Assembly (NCBI RefSeq): GCF_014197205.1 | Contig: NZ_JACIFD010000009.1 | Coordinates: 19,008-83,007 of the forward strand | Source of the DNA: Canibacter oris | GTDB lineage: Bacteria > Actinomycetota > Actinomycetes > Actinomycetales > Microbacteriaceae | Length of the DNA stretch: 64,000 bases | Direction: 5' to 3' | Shown here: piece after piece, positions 47,432 to 57,945 of the stretch | Numbering within the stretch: position 1 is the first letter of the stretch | How the letters are laid out: each line of letters opens with the position of its first letter | Translations under genes and position numbers: made by a program | Notes under the pieces: generated by a model | What the model saw: the letters and a program-made list of their open reading frames with translations, nothing else | What the model was told of the DNA's origin: nothing | Databases searched by the model: none

Positions 47432-47737
47432 ATGAGTGCGCCTCTCGCTGTGGGCATCATCGCAGCCGTTACGGTAACTGCAACCGGGGTTTTGGCGGGC
47501 GCGGCGCTCGCGGCTACACAAACCCGAGTTGCCGCCGCCGCAGATAACGCCGCCTTGGCCGCCGCCGACACCGCGTTCTATAATTCCGCGAGCAACCCCT
47601 GCGCTGCGGCGCAAGCGGTAGCTGCCGCGCATTACACTGAGCTGCTGCAGTGCACGGTAGATGGCTGGCGGGCGGTGGTGCGCGTCGGGGCGGGCTTCGG
47701 GCATTATCGAGTACAGGCTGTGGCGGCTGCCGGGTAG
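47432..47737 (+). CDS. TadE-like protein of the Tad cluster (Rv3654c type)
   Basis: 101 residues. N-terminal hydrophobic helix (LAVGIIAAVTVTATGVLAGAALA) then QTRVAAAADNAALAAADTAF, the signature of the TadE-like protein that ends these clusters (TadG-related). One Cys pair (PCAAAQ, LLQCTV). Ribosome binding site AAAGGAAAACC. In mycobacteria a helicase gene lies further along before topA; here topA follows directly. Confidence 0.85.
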   Translation: MSAPLAVGIIAAVTVTATGVLAGAALAATQTRVAAAADNAALAAADTAFYNSASNPCAAAQAVAAAHYTELLQCTVDGWRAVVRVGAGFGHYRVQAVAAAG

Positions 47738-47903
47738 GCTGATCCACACCCCTGAAAATTATGGCGAAAGTGGCACTTGTTGGCGAGCCGAGCCGGTAGA
47801 AATCTTTTAAATCTAGAATTTTATGGAAGACTGTTAGGTATACAGTGCAGCTGTCAAGCAGTGCGCTGCGGTTGCCAGTAGCCGATAACAACTAAGGAGC
47901 AGG

Positions 47904-50729
47904 GTGTCTACAACACAAAAACTCGTGATCGTGGAGTCTCCGACGAAAGCTCGCACCATCAGCGGCTTTCTAGGGTCAGAGTATGAAGTTGTGGCCTCTG
48001 TTGGGCATATTCGCGACCTCGCAGAGCCGGCGGCGCTTCCTGCGGCTTTAAAGCAGGGTGCTTTCGGGAAGTTTGCGGTTGACGTAGAAAACGACTTTGC
48101 GCCTTACTATGTGGTCGCAGACAACAAGAAAAAGACCGTTGCCGAGCTTAAAAAAGCGCTGAAAAACGCTGACGAGCTCTGGCTCGCAACTGATGAGGAC
48201 CGCGAGGGAGAAGCGATTGCGTGGCACCTTTTAGAGGTGCTGCAGCCGAAGGTTCCGGTGCGGCGGATGGTGTTTCATGAGATCACGAAAGACGCCATCA
48301 CCGAGGCGATTGCAAACACCCGCGATATTGACACCGACCTCGTAGACGCACAGGAAACCCGGCGCGTGCTGGATCGACTGTATGGCTATGACGTGTCTCC
48401 GGTGCTGTGGCGCAAAGTGGGGCCGAAGCTGTCAGCGGGGCGGGTGCAGTCTGCTGCAACTCGCTTGGTGGTGGATCGCGAACGCGAACGCATCGCCTTC
48501 GTGAGCGCAGCTTACTGCAGTGTTACCGCGAACTTTACCGCCCAGGAAGCCGCGGCATTTAACGCTAAACTGCACCGGGTTGCCGGGGTGAAAGTGGCGC
48601 AGGGAGCAGATTTTGACGACACCGGAGCGCTGCAGCAGAAATCCCCGGTGCGCTTGCTTGACGAAGCTCTTGCCGCGCAGATTGTAGACAACCTCGACAC
48701 CGCAGCCAGTGTGAAAGCACGCGACACCAAGCCTTACACCCGCAAACCTGCAGCGCCGTTCACCACTTCGACGCTGCAGCAGGAAGCTTCGCGGAAGCTG
48801 CGGTTGAGCTCGCGTGAAACGATGTCTCTGGCGCAGTCGCTGTACGAAAAGGGTTTTATCACCTATATGCGTACCGACTCCACGAGCTTGTCGGCGCAGG
48901 CAACCAGTGCTGCACGGGCGGCAGCAACCGAGCTGTACGGTTCTGCGAGTGTGCCGGCAGCCGCGCGGCTGTACGCCACCAAGGCGAAGGGTGCGCAGGA
49001 AGCCCACGAGGCGATTCGTCCCGCCGGTGTAAAATTCACCCACCCTAGTGCGTTGCATGGCAAAGTGAGCCCGCGCGAGCTGTCACTTTACGACCTGATT
49101 TGGAAGCGCACAGTTGCCAGCCAGATGGCAAATGCCGCGGGATCCACAGACACTCTTACAATCGCAGCCAAAACCGTGATTTACGGCGCCGAGACGCCGC
49201 TGGAGTTTACCGTTAGCGGCACCGTGATTACTTTCCAAGGCTTCCTTGCGGCGTACGAGGAAGGGCGCGATGAAAAACGCGGCGAGCAGGCAGCTGACAC
49301 CCGCGAAACCAGGTTGCCGCAGCTGGAACCGGGAGCGGCATTGCAAGCGAGTGATGCCGCGGCTAAAGCGCACACCACAACACCGCCAGCCCGCTACACT
49401 GAGGCGAGCTTGACCAAGCGTCTCGAAGAGCTGGGGGTGGGGCGCCCATCAACGTACGCCGCAATCATGTCTACAATTATGGATCGCGGCTACGTCACCA
49501 AGCAGGGGCAGGCGCTGGTGCCGAGCTTTATCGCTTTTAGCGTTGTGAAACTGCTAGAAGAGCATTTTGCAGAGCTGGTTGACTACGATTTCACCGCGCA
49601 GATGGAAGCCGACCTTGACCGTATTGCGGCCGGCGAAACCAATCGTGCAGCGTGGCTGCATGACTTTTACTTCGGCACCGCTAACCATCCGGGGCTGCGC
49701 GGGGTTGTTGATAACCTCGGCGAGATTGATGCGCGTGCGATTAACACAATGCAGTTGGCGGATAATATTGCGCTGCGTAACGGACGGTACGGGCCGTATC
49801 TGGAAGTGCTTGATGACAAATGCGAACGGGATGAAACCGGTGCCCTGAAGCCGCGTGCAGTGTCACTTCCGGCGGATATCGCGCCTGATGAACTCACCGC
49901 AGCCAAAGCCCTGGAGCTCGCAGCTGCCGAGCCGGCTGCTGATCGAGTGCTCGGAGTGCACCCCGAAACCGGGCGCAATATTGTGGCGAAAAACGGGCGA
50001 TTCGGGCCATATGTCACCGAGCAGCTGCGGGCAGACGAAAAACTGCCAAAGGGTGAAAAGCTGCTGACCGCGTCACTGTTTAAAACCATGTCTCCGGAAA
50101 CCGTTGATTTTGAAACCGCGTTGCAGCTGCTCAGCCTACCGCGGGTTGTGGGCGCAGACCCGCAAAGCGGCGAAGAGATCTTGGCGCAGAACGGGAAGTT
50201 TGGCCCATACCTGAAGAAGGGTACTGAGACCCGCACTCTGCCGAATGAGGAAGCTATTTTCAGTATTGATCTGCCGGGTGCTTTGGAGCTGTTGGCGCAG
50301 CCGAAGTATGGCGCACGGCGGCAGGCGGCAGCGCCCCTGAGAGAGTTCGATAACGATCCGGTGAGCGAGAAGCCGATTAAGGTGAAAGACGGCCGCTTTG
50401 GGCCGTACATCACCGACGGAGTCACCAATGTCACGGTACCGCGGGGGGAAGACATTGCGGAGTTGACCTTTGATCGGGTTGTGGAGCTGCTGGCGATTAA
50501 GCGTGCCAAAGGCCCGGCAAAGCGCGGCACCAAGAAAGCGCCGGCGAAGAAGACCGTGGCGAAGACCGCTACCGCGAAGAAGAAGGTAGCGCGCAAAACC
50601 ACGACCAAAAAAACAGTAGATCCGGTGCGCAGCGCAGCTGCAAAGAAAGCCGCGGCAACGCGTAAAGCGAACGCTGCGAAGAAAGCTGCCGCAGAGGCGG
50701 CCCAGCAGGCTGCGGTGGCGGCGGGCTAA
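47904..50729 (+). CDS. topA: DNA topoisomerase I
   Basis: 941 residues from GTG 47904 behind AAGGAGCAGGGT. Type IA enzyme relaxing negative supercoils. Toprim domain (IVESPTKARTI, DEDREGEAIAW), catalytic Tyr321 in FITYMRTDS. The C-terminal part contains repeated FGPY-type modules (GRFGPYVTE, GKFGPYLKK, GRFGPYITD) in place of zinc fingers, as in mycobacteria, and ends in a ~80-residue Lys/Ala-rich DNA-binding tail. Confidence 0.97.
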   Translation: MSTTQKLVIVESPTKARTISGFLGSEYEVVASVGHIRDLAEPAALPAALKQGAFGKFAVDVENDFAPYYVVADNKKKTVAELKKALKNADELWLATDEDREGEAIAWHLLEVLQPKVPVRRMVFHEITKDAITEAIANTRDIDTDLVDAQETRRVLDRLYGYDVSPVLWRKVGPKLSAGRVQSAATRLVVDRERERIAFVSAAYCSVTANFTAQEAAAFNAKLHRVAGVKVAQGADFDDTGALQQKSPVRLLDEALAAQIVDNLDTAASVKARDTKPYTRKPAAPFTTSTLQQEASRKLRLSSRETMSLAQSLYEKGFITYMRTDSTSLSAQATSAARAAATELYGSASVPAAARLYATKAKGAQEAHEAIRPAGVKFTHPSALHGKVSPRELSLYDLIWKRTVASQMANAAGSTDTLTIAAKTVIYGAETPLEFTVSGTVITFQGFLAAYEEGRDEKRGEQAADTRETRLPQLEPGAALQASDAAAKAHTTTPPARYTEASLTKRLEELGVGRPSTYAAIMSTIMDRGYVTKQGQALVPSFIAFSVVKLLEEHFAELVDYDFTAQMEADLDRIAAGETNRAAWLHDFYFGTANHPGLRGVVDNLGEIDARAINTMQLADNIALRNGRYGPYLEVLDDKCERDETGALKPRAVSLPADIAPDELTAAKALELAAAEPAADRVLGVHPETGRNIVAKNGRFGPYVTEQLRADEKLPKGEKLLTASLFKTMSPETVDFETALQLLSLPRVVGADPQSGEEILAQNGKFGPYLKKGTETRTLPNEEAIFSIDLPGALELLAQPKYGARRQAAAPLREFDNDPVSEKPIKVKDGRFGPYITDGVTNVTVPRGEDIAELTFDRVVELLAIKRAKGPAKRGTKKAPAKKTVAKTATAKKKVARKTTTKKTVDPVRSAAAKKAAATRKANAAKKAAAEAAQQAAVAAG

Positions 50730-50814
50730 GGTCAGCAGAGGCGACTGGGGCAGGAGTGGACGAGCTGGAGCAAGGCTGTGAAAGCCAACGTTTGCAGAGC
50801 AGGGGTGTTGAAGC

Positions 50815-51438
50815 GTGACGCAGGGATTTTTTATCGTCTTTGAAGGCGGCGACGGCGCGGGTAAAACCACGCAGGCGCTGATGCTTGAGCAAGCGCTTGA
50901 GAAACACGGGCGCGAGGTGGTGCAGACTCGCGAACCGGGCGGTACCAAGCTGGGGCAAGAAATTCGTCAGCTGCTGTTACACGGTGAGGCGGTGGATCCG
51001 CGCGCCGAAGCTCTGCTTTACGCGGCTGATCGCGCCCACCACGTGGCAACGCTGGTGCGCCCGGCACTGCACCGAGGCGCCGTGGTGATTCAAGATCGCT
51101 ACATTGATTCCTCCGCCGCCTACCAGGGCGCAGCCCGCGAGCTCGGTGAGCCGGAAATTAGAAAGCTGAGCGAGTGGGGCACCGGGCAGCTGCAACCCGA
51201 CCTCACAATCGTGTTAGATATCGATCCGGTGGTGGGCGCAGCCCGCCGTGACAAGCGCGGCTTGCAGGCAGACCGCCTAGAAGCTGAGAGCCTAGAGTTT
51301 CACCGGGTGGTGAGGGAAGCGTTTTTGCACTACGCAGAAGCCGCACCACACCGTTACCTGGTGCTTGACGCCACCATGGATATGGTGGATCTGCACGCTC
51401 AAATCACCGCGAGACTCGGCGCAATGGGCTTACTCTAG
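50815..51438 (+). CDS. tmk: thymidylate kinase
   Basis: 207 residues. P-loop GGDGAGKTTQ (9-18), DRYIDSSAAYQG with the catalytic DR motif and the LID region. Phosphorylates dTMP to dTDP. GTG start 50815. The delta' subunit gene holB, which commonly follows, is absent; a strong terminator ends the unit. Confidence 0.94.
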   Translation: MTQGFFIVFEGGDGAGKTTQALMLEQALEKHGREVVQTREPGGTKLGQEIRQLLLHGEAVDPRAEALLYAADRAHHVATLVRPALHRGAVVIQDRYIDSSAAYQGAARELGEPEIRKLSEWGTGQLQPDLTIVLDIDPVVGAARRDKRGLQADRLEAESLEFHRVVREAFLHYAEAAPHRYLVLDATMDMVDLHAQITARLGAMGLL

Positions 51439-51508
51439 CCGTGCCTTAGCGCAGGACAGGATAAGTAAGTCACAGCATGCGGTGCCGGCAGCGCTGACAG
51501 TTTCAAAA

Positions 51509-51553
51509 AAGGTTTCGGCCCCGCCACATTACGCGCGGGGCCGAAACCTTTTA
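51509..51553 (+). terminator. terminator between tmk and purL
   Basis: AAGGTTTCGGCCCCG pairs perfectly with CGGGGCCGAAACCTT and has A and T runs on both sides. It lies between convergent genes and can serve both. Confidence 0.92.
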
Positions 51554-51607
51554 CAGTGAGGCGGTGGCGCCGATATTAAAGAGGAAGTTACCGGCGCCGC
51601 CAGCTAT

Positions 51608-53920
51608 TTAACCGCCTACTACAGGGCCGAAGCGTTGCGGCAGGGTAGCGCGGTGTGCATCACGAATCTCACTCAGCGGCAGGGTGAACTCATCTTGTAC
51701 CTCGAGCGCTGCACCGGCACCGGAACCGTCGGTGACACCGAGACGCAGCACCGGGTAGCCACGCCCCTCACACAGGCCACGGAACTTGACGTCTTCTTCA
51801 CGTGGCACAGCAACCAGCACGCGACCCTGGGACTCGCTGAACAGCGCCGCGGTGGTGTCTACACCGTCACGCTCCAGTAGCTCACTGAGCCAGACGCGCG
51901 CGCCCACCCCGAAACGGAGGCAGCCGTCAACCAGCGCCTGCGCGAGACCGCCCTCGGATAGATCGACTGCAGCGGAAACAATGCCGCTCTGGGTCGCAGA
52001 GTGCAGCAGTGCCGCAAGGTTCTTTTCAGCCGCCAAATCTACGACCGGCGGTTTGCCACCGAGGTGATTGTGTACGGTGCCAGCCCAAGCGGAGCCGTCA
52101 AGCTCATTGCGGGTAGTGCCAAGAAGGTAGAGATTTTCGCCCTGATCCTGCCAGCCGCTCGGTACCCGGCGTGCCACATCATCAATAATGCCGAGCACAC
52201 CAACGACCGGGGTTGGGTGAATCGGGGTGTCTCCGGTCTGGTTGTATAGAGACACGTTGCCACCGGTAACCGGCACCTCTAGGGCGAGGCACGCATCAGA
52301 CAGACCCTCAACGGTCTGCACGAACTGCCACATCACCTCTGGGTTCTCTGGGCTGCCGAAGTTGAGACAGTCAGTTACTGCGGTTGGTACCGCGCCGCTG
52401 GCCGCAACGTTACGGTATGCCTCGGCGAGAGCGAGCTGGGCGCCAGCGTAAGGGTCAAGCTGGCAGTAGCGGCCGTTGGCGTCGGTAGAGATTGCAACAC
52501 CCAGGCCGCTCTCCTCGTCAACGCGAATCATACCCGCGCCATCTGGGAAGGTCAGCGCGGTGTTGCCTAGCACGTAAGAGTCGTACTGGTTGGTGATCCA
52601 CTCGGGGCTTGCCTGGTTTGGGCTGGAAGCCACCGCTACCAGCTGCTGAGCTAGTTCGGTGCCATTAGCTGCGCGCGGCAGTGCGGCCGCACTGTCTGCC
52701 TGCAGTGCATCGAGCCACTGTGGGTATGCCACTGGGCGATCGTAAACTGGGCTGTCGACCGCGACGGTACGTGGATCCACATTGACAATCTCTACGCCCT
52801 GCCAGTTGATGACCAGGCGATCTGAGTCAGTAACTTCACCGAGAACGCTGGTCTCAACATCCCACTTCTTGGTGACCTCAAGGAACTTCTCAAGGTTTTC
52901 TGGAGCCACAACCGCCATCATGCGCTCCTGGCTTTCGCTCATCAGAATCTCTTCCGCTGTCAGCGACGGGTCACGCAGCAGCACGTTATCAAGCTCAATG
53001 TACATGCCGCCGTCACCGTTTGCCGCCAGCTCGGTGGTGGCGCAAGAAATGCCTGCCGCGCCCAAGTCTTGGATGCCCTCAACTAGGTTCTGGTGGAACA
53101 GCTCCAGGCAGCACTCGATAAGCACCTTTTCCGCGAACGGATCACCAACCTGCACCGCCGGGCGCTTGGTTGGGCCCTCTTCACTGAAGGTGTCGGAGGC
53201 GAGAATCGAGGCGCCGCCAATACCGTCACCGCCGGTGCGAGCTCCGAACAGCACAATTTTGTTACCGACACCAGAAGCGTTTGCAAGGCGCAGATTTTCG
53301 TGCCGCAGCACGCCTACAGCCAGCGCGTTAACCAACGGGTTGGCCTGGTACACACTATCGAAAACAGTTTCGCCGCCAATGTTTGGTAGACCGAGGCAGT
53401 TAGCGTACGAGCTGATGCCACTAACCACGCCGTGCACCACGCGGGCGGTGTCTGGGTGGTCGATGTCGCCGAAGCGCAGCTGATCCATTACCGCAACCGG
53501 ACGGGCACCCATAGAGATAATGTCACGCACGATGCCACCAACGCCGGTTGCAGCTCCCTGGAACGGTTCAATGTATGAAGGATGGTTGTGGCTCTCAACC
53601 TTGAAGGTCACCGCCCACCCCTCACCGACATCAATAACACCGGCGTTTTCGCCCATGCCGACTAGCAGTCGCTCGCGCATCTTGTCGTTGACTTTTTTGC
53701 CGAACATCCGCAGGTACTTCTTGGAAGATTTGTAGGAGCAGTGCTCTGACCACATCACCGAGTACATTGCGAGCTCGCCGCTGGTTGGGCGACGTCCCAA
53801 AATCTCACGAATCTTTTCGTACTCGTCAGCGGTGAGCCCGAGCTGATCGTACGGCTGAGCTTTATCAGGTGTGGCAAGTGCGTCTGCAACGCTGTCTGGA
53901 GCCGGAATTTGGTTAGTCAA
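51608..53920 (-). CDS. purL: phosphoribosylformylglycinamidine synthase, large subunit
   Basis: 770 residues, the small-type PurL that works with PurQ and PurS. Converts FGAR to FGAM with ATP and ammonia from PurQ. Motifs: [15 protein letters not shown] near the N-terminus, [40 protein letters not shown] start 53920 follows GGGAGAG. Partner genes purQ and purS are 2 kb away on the same strand, separated by two unrelated genes. Confidence 0.96.
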   Translation of the reverse strand: MTNQIPAPDSVADALATPDKAQPYDQLGLTADEYEKIREILGRRPTSGELAMYSVMWSEHCSYKSSKKYLRMFGKKVNDKMRERLLVGMGENAGVIDVGEGWAVTFKVESHNHPSYIEPFQGAATGVGGIVRDIISMGARPVAVMDQLRFGDIDHPDTARVVHGVVSGISSYANCLGLPNIGGETVFDSVYQANPLVNALAVGVLRHENLRLANASGVGNKIVLFGARTGGDGIGGASILASDTFSEEGPTKRPAVQVGDPFAEKVLIECCLELFHQNLVEGIQDLGAAGISCATTELAANGDGGMYIELDNVLLRDPSLTAEEILMSESQERMMAVVAPENLEKFLEVTKKWDVETSVLGEVTDSDRLVINWQGVEIVNVDPRTVAVDSPVYDRPVAYPQWLDALQADSAAALPRAANGTELAQQLVAVASSPNQASPEWITNQYDSYVLGNTALTFPDGAGMIRVDEESGLGVAISTDANGRYCQLDPYAGAQLALAEAYRNVAASGAVPTAVTDCLNFGSPENPEVMWQFVQTVEGLSDACLALEVPVTGGNVSLYNQTGDTPIHPTPVVGVLGIIDDVARRVPSGWQDQGENLYLLGTTRNELDGSAWAGTVHNHLGGKPPVVDLAAEKNLAALLHSATQSGIVSAAVDLSEGGLAQALVDGCLRFGVGARVWLSELLERDGVDTTAALFSESQGRVLVAVPREEDVKFRGLCEGRGYPVLRLGVTDGSGAGAALEVQDEFTLPLSEIRDAHRATLPQRFGPVVGG

Positions 53921-54061
53921 AATGCTCTCCCAAGCTAAGAAGTCATACTGTCACTATTCTACCTGCGATTGCAACTCTCGAAACTCATTTTTTCTAAAAT
54001 ATTTGGGCGCTTATGCTGCCACTTGGGGGAATTTTTCGGTGCGAAACCCAGCCGAATTTGG

Positions 54062-54067
54062 CATGAT
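54062..54067 (+). promoter_or_regulatory. -10 box, leaderless start
   Basis: CATGAT with six bases (AGGAAT) before ATG 54074. The downstream bases could also read as a weak ribosome binding site. Confidence 0.45.
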
Positions 54068-54073
54068 AGGAAT

Positions 54074-55192
54074 ATGACTGATACACAAAATACCGAACAG
54101 GGTCTGGTCGTACCGGCTGGCCCCGAGGCTTCCTCCACAGCTTTGCAGCAGCCAGCCACCACAACCACTAAAGGGGTTATCACTCCGCTGGTGAAAATCA
54201 GCATTATTGCCCTGATTGTGGCGGGCATCGCCAGTGTTGTGCTGGTGCTGTTGAATCCTGTGGCAAACGTTGGTTCGCGTGCCACAGCTACCTTTGCTCT
54301 TTTCGCTTTCTTTGTGGCCACGACATTGCTGAGTGCAAAAATGCAGCGGATGCCGGCATGGTTTACCCCGCTCAGTTTCGCGGTCAGCAGTTTTGTGCTG
54401 GTTGCGGGTCTTGTGCACACCTGGGCGGTAGGGCTGGTTTATACGAAGTCTGAATATGATTATTACGGCTACGCTTACCGGGACTACAGCTTCGAAATTC
54501 ACGGCTATATTTTCTTGCTCTTCGCGGGCATGGGTATCGCCTTCTGGGTTGCGACCCTGATTCTGTGGTTCGGTGGTCTCACAACCGAGTTCGCGGGCGG
54601 TGTTTGGGCCTTCAGGTCTGCAATCGCGAGCGCAGCATTGCTGCTTGTGGCAGCTGCTATGACGGTGCTGGTACCGCATTTTGAGGCTTTCGGCTTCTAC
54701 CCACACGACCTCTACTGGCGTTCAATTGTGGCGGTGCTGGTGCTGTCCGCAATGTTCCTGGCAATCACCGCGATCTTGGTGATTGTGATTCGCACTTCTC
54801 GCGATAATGCTAAGGTGTTGGCGGAGCGCCGTGCTGCACAGCGCATTAACCGAGTTGCGGCTGGAACTCCGGTTCCGGCTGCTGTCGTTGAGACAGCAGT
54901 GGATCAAACTGCCGCCGTTCCGACTACTGCGGCGCATGCAGCGCAGCCAAGTGTTGCGGCCCCTGCTTCCCAAACTGTGGCTCCAACTGCTGTCGCTCCG
55001 GCTAACCAGTCTGCTCCAGTGAGTCCAGCAGCTCCTATCGTGCAGCCACCAGAGCAAGTGGTGGCCGCGGGACAGGGTCTTTTGCCATGGCCAACTTTCG
55101 CTGACGGACGGCCACTGCCAGCGTTGCCAAACGGGCAGCCAGATTTCAGCGTTCCAGGTGCGCCATACCCGCCGCACTTACTACGTGATTAG
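54074..55192 (+). CDS. hypothetical membrane protein
   Basis: 372 residues from ATG 54074; a longer frame from 53969 is rejected. Six or so membrane helices between about 35 and 245, and a ~120-residue Ala/Pro/Gln/Val-rich tail ending PGAPYPPHLLRD. Some loops are aromatic (YDYYGYAYRDYS). No family recognised. Sits between purL and a divergent-ending DUF4190 gene and is unlikely to be a purine gene. Confidence 0.7.
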   Translation: MTDTQNTEQGLVVPAGPEASSTALQQPATTTTKGVITPLVKISIIALIVAGIASVVLVLLNPVANVGSRATATFALFAFFVATTLLSAKMQRMPAWFTPLSFAVSSFVLVAGLVHTWAVGLVYTKSEYDYYGYAYRDYSFEIHGYIFLLFAGMGIAFWVATLILWFGGLTTEFAGGVWAFRSAIASAALLLVAAAMTVLVPHFEAFGFYPHDLYWRSIVAVLVLSAMFLAITAILVIVIRTSRDNAKVLAERRAAQRINRVAAGTPVPAAVVETAVDQTAAVPTTAAHAAQPSVAAPASQTVAPTAVAPANQSAPVSPAAPIVQPPEQVVAAGQGLLPWPTFADGRPLPALPNGQPDFSVPGAPYPPHLLRD

Positions 55193-55194
55193 TT

Positions 55195-55243
55195 GCACAT
55201 AAAAAAATAACGGCAGGAAACCTGCCGTTATTTTTTTATGTGC
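55195..55243. terminator. bidirectional terminator
   Basis: Perfect 23-bp inverted repeat (55195-55217 and 55221-55243) with AAA loop. Its A7 and T7 runs make it work on both strands, for the converging genes on each side. Confidence 0.95.
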
Positions 55244-55245
55244 TT

Positions 55246-55935
55246 TTAGAAGTCGAGGCACTTCTCGGTGTAGTCAGCGCCGATAAGCTGCATAGTGTCA
55301 AACAGCTTGCTTTCGTCGATGGTGCTGATGTCGTTAATAGAGCCGCTGTTGAGCACCTTCAGAGTGTCGTCAATTTGGCTCTTCAAAGATGTATTGTCGG
55401 TCAAAGCTGAAACGCTCTGCAGCTTGCCGGTGAAACCAGCGATTGAGGCAGCAGCGTCAGAAGTGTCCATGCTTGCTGCATACTCGATGAAGTCTTTCAT
55501 CGCGATGCAGTATGGGTCACTGCTGTTTCCCGGCAACGAAACGCTGCTGTCGCTGCTATCGGTAGTGCTGCTGGTGTCGCTGCTGGTGATGCTGGTGTCG
55601 CTGTTTGAGCTGCTCAGCGCAGCATTTACGCCGGCAGCGGTGATAACCAGTGCGAAAATCACGTAAATGATGGTCAGGATGGTGCCAACGAAACCAATGA
55701 TTGCGCCAGCGATAGCCAGGCCACGGCCTTTTTCGCCAGTTTTCTTGATTTGTGACAGCGCAACCAGTGACAGAATCGCACCAACCAGGCTCACGAAGAA
55801 TGACAGTACGAAGCCAACAATTGCCATGACGTTGGTCTTCTCATTCTGTGGCAGAGGTGCTTGCTGAGGTGGCAGATAGCCGGGCTGCTGAGCCTGTGGC
55901 TGTTCACCTTGTGGGAAGGTGTTTGGAGTTTCCAT
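55246..55935 (-). CDS. DUF4190-domain membrane protein
   Basis: 229 residues. Pro/Gln-rich N-terminus, then a DUF4190 hairpin of two membrane helices (VMAIVGFVLSFFVSLVGAILSLVAL and GRGLAIAGAIIGFVGTILTIIYV). A Ser/Thr/Asp-only linker (about 108-140) leads to an extracytoplasmic helical domain with two Cys (DPYCIAM, EKCLDF). GAAGGAAACAAC is the ribosome binding site. Function unknown. Confidence 0.85.
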   Translation of the reverse strand: METPNTFPQGEQPQAQQPGYLPPQQAPLPQNEKTNVMAIVGFVLSFFVSLVGAILSLVALSQIKKTGEKGRGLAIAGAIIGFVGTILTIIYVIFALVITAAGVNAALSSSNSDTSITSSDTSSTTDSSDSSVSLPGNSSDPYCIAMKDFIEYAASMDTSDAAASIAGFTGKLQSVSALTDNTSLKSQIDDTLKVLNSGSINDISTIDESKLFDTMQLIGADYTEKCLDF

Positions 55936-55982
55936 GTTGTTTCCTTCTTTTATGAAATATGGGGGATGCTTACTGTGTTGCG

Positions 55983-56681
55983 TTAGAGCGCATGCGCAAA
56001 ACTTGCTACGGCACTCTCAAACATCTTCAGTCCGTCTAGCCCGCTGCGCATTGCGGCGGGGGTGTTCGGCCCGAAGCCAGGCTCCACAGCGTGTTCTGGG
56101 TGAGGCATCAGCCCAACAACGTTGCCACGCTCGTTCGTGAGGCCGGCGATGTCATTGAGTGAGCCGTTAGGGTTCACCTCAGTGTAGCGGAACGCAACGA
56201 GGCCTTCGCCCTCAATGCGTTTTAGAGTTTCGCTGTCAGCGATGTAACCACCGTCACCGTTTTTCAACGGAATAGTGATCTCTTGATTTGGTGCGTAGAG
56301 TTTTGTCCACGCAGTGTTGTTATTTTCAACAACAAGTTTCTGATCACGGCGAATAAACTGCTGGTGAGCATTGCGGATCAGCCCACCGGGCAGCAAATGT
56401 GCCTCAACCAAAATCTGAAAGCCGTTGCAGATACCTAGCACTGGCATACCAGCGTTAGCCGCTGCTACCACCTCGGTCATAATCGGGGCAATCGCGGCGA
56501 TTGCGCCGGGGCGCAGATAATCACCGTAACTAAACCCGCCCGGTAGTACGATTGCGTCAACTCCTTGCAGGTCGTGATCACCGTGCCATAGCGGCACCGC
56601 GGTGGCACCGCCGAGCCGCACTGCCCGCTGCGCGTCGCGGTCATCAAGCGAACCCGGGAAAGTAACTACACCAACACGCAT
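55983..56681 (-). CDS. purQ: phosphoribosylformylglycinamidine synthase subunit I (glutaminase)
   Basis: 232 residues. Class I glutamine amidotransferase supplying ammonia to PurL: nucleophile Cys in GICNGFQIL, catalytic His/Glu in PHPEHAVE. The GRV-type start ([11 protein letters not shown]) is typical. Its start overlaps the purS stop by one base, so the pair is translationally coupled. Confidence 0.96.
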   Translation of the reverse strand: MRVGVVTFPGSLDDRDAQRAVRLGGATAVPLWHGDHDLQGVDAIVLPGGFSYGDYLRPGAIAAIAPIMTEVVAAANAGMPVLGICNGFQILVEAHLLPGGLIRNAHQQFIRRDQKLVVENNNTAWTKLYAPNQEITIPLKNGDGGYIADSETLKRIEGEGLVAFRYTEVNPNGSLNDIAGLTNERGNVVGLMPHPEHAVEPGFGPNTPAAMRSGLDGLKMFESAVASFAHAL

Positions 56682-56932
56682 TATGCAGCTACCTCAGCTA
56701 CTGCAACAACGTCTTCGATCACACCGTTTGAAAGCACGTCAGCCGCAAGCTGCTCTGCCTTCGCGAGGATCTCTGGAGTTATTTCACCGTCAACGGTGAG
56801 TTCAAAACGCTTGCCGATGCGCACATCCACAAACTCGGTGGCACCGCCGCGCCGCAGAGCATTTGCGGTTGCTTTACCTTGTGGATCCAAAAGCTCTGCC
56901 TTCGGCATTACCTCAACAATGATTTTTGCCAC
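56681..56932 (-). CDS. purS: phosphoribosylformylglycinamidine synthase subunit PurS
   Basis: 83 residues, typical. Small dimeric protein bridging PurL and PurQ ([27 protein letters not shown]). GTG start with GAGGAG ahead. Overlaps purQ by one base; 46 bases downstream of purC on the same strand. Confidence 0.95.
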   Translation of the reverse strand: MAKIIVEVMPKAELLDPQGKATANALRRGGATEFVDVRIGKRFELTVDGEITPEILAKAEQLAADVLSNGVIEDVVAVAEVAA

Positions 56933-56978
56933 GCCAGTCTCCTCAAACTGTGTCTTAATGTCTGTAATAAGTTTAGCG

Positions 56979-57866
56979 TTAAACAGGAGCGTTTTCGCCG
57001 GTTAATTTGGTGAAAAGTTCGCGATACCGTTCCAGCGTTTGGGTCACAATTTCTGCTGGGAGCTCCGGCGGAGTTCCGGTTTGATCCCAATTTTTTAGCA
57101 GCCAGTTGCGCACAATCTGCTTATCGAAGCTTGCCAATCGGTCTTTGCCGGTCCCGGCCTCGTAAACCGCTGCATCCCAGTAACGACTAGAGTCGCTCGT
57201 CAGCACTTCATCTGCGAGGGTCAGCGCGCCGGTTGCTGGATCCACCCCAAATTCAAATTTGGTATCGGCAAGAATGATACCTGCCTGCCGCGCACGGGCA
57301 GCCGCCGCGGCGAAGATTTCGAGCGACCGGTCACGCAGCTGGGCAGCCAGTTCAGGGCCCACCAATGCTACTGATTGCTCGTAGGTGATGTTTTCATCGT
57401 GTTCTCCCTGCGGGGCCTTGTAGGCAGGCGTGTAGATTGGCTCCGGCAGTAAATCACCGTCGCTTAAACCCGCAGGAAGTGTGATACCGCAGACTGCGCC
57501 GGTGCGCAGGTATTCCTGATAGCCGGAACCGGTGATGGCGCCGCGCACCACGCACTCCACCGGCAGCATTTTGAGCTGTTTCACAATCATTGCACGTGTC
57601 GCAATTGGTTCCGGAGCATTCTCCTGCAACAAGTGATTAGGCAACTGAATTTGTTTAAACCACCAGTTAGAAAGCTGTGTTAGCAGTGCTCCCTTGCCAG
57701 GAATTTCGGGCTCTAAAATATGGTCAAACGCGCTGATGCGGTTGCTGGCGACAAGCAGCATCTTGGAGCTGTCGCCGTCTTCCGGAACGAAAAGCTCGCG
57801 AACTTTGCCGGATGCCAGGTGGCGCCAGCCCGGATATTCTGAGTTATTTGAGGTTGCAGAAGTCAC
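56979..57866 (-). CDS. purC: SAICAR synthase
   Basis: 295 residues from GTG 57866. Joins aspartate to CAIR. Motifs GKVRELF, LLVASNRISAFDHIL, VECVVRGAITGSGY and FEFGVDP are complete. The open frame continues another 116 codons upstream, but that part is antisense to another gene and is rejected. There is no ribosome binding site; a TATAAT ends two bases before the GTG, so the mRNA start and the true first codon are uncertain. Confidence 0.93.
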   Translation of the reverse strand: MTSATSNNSEYPGWRHLASGKVRELFVPEDGDSSKMLLVASNRISAFDHILEPEIPGKGALLTQLSNWWFKQIQLPNHLLQENAPEPIATRAMIVKQLKMLPVECVVRGAITGSGYQEYLRTGAVCGITLPAGLSDGDLLPEPIYTPAYKAPQGEHDENITYEQSVALVGPELAAQLRDRSLEIFAAAAARARQAGIILADTKFEFGVDPATGALTLADEVLTSDSSRYWDAAVYEAGTGKDRLASFDKQIVRNWLLKNWDQTGTPPELPAEIVTQTLERYRELFTKLTGENAPV

Positions 57867-57945
57867 AATTATATTTTGCCAGTTTTGAGCCAGTGATAGG
57901 AGCGGTCGAAGTAAAATAGAAGCTAAATTGATAAGGAGCAAGCAG

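Noticed and set aside
53969..54073. 35-codon extension of the membrane protein upstream of 54074
   Set aside because: No ribosome binding site; leaderless -10 box and composition support ATG 54074.
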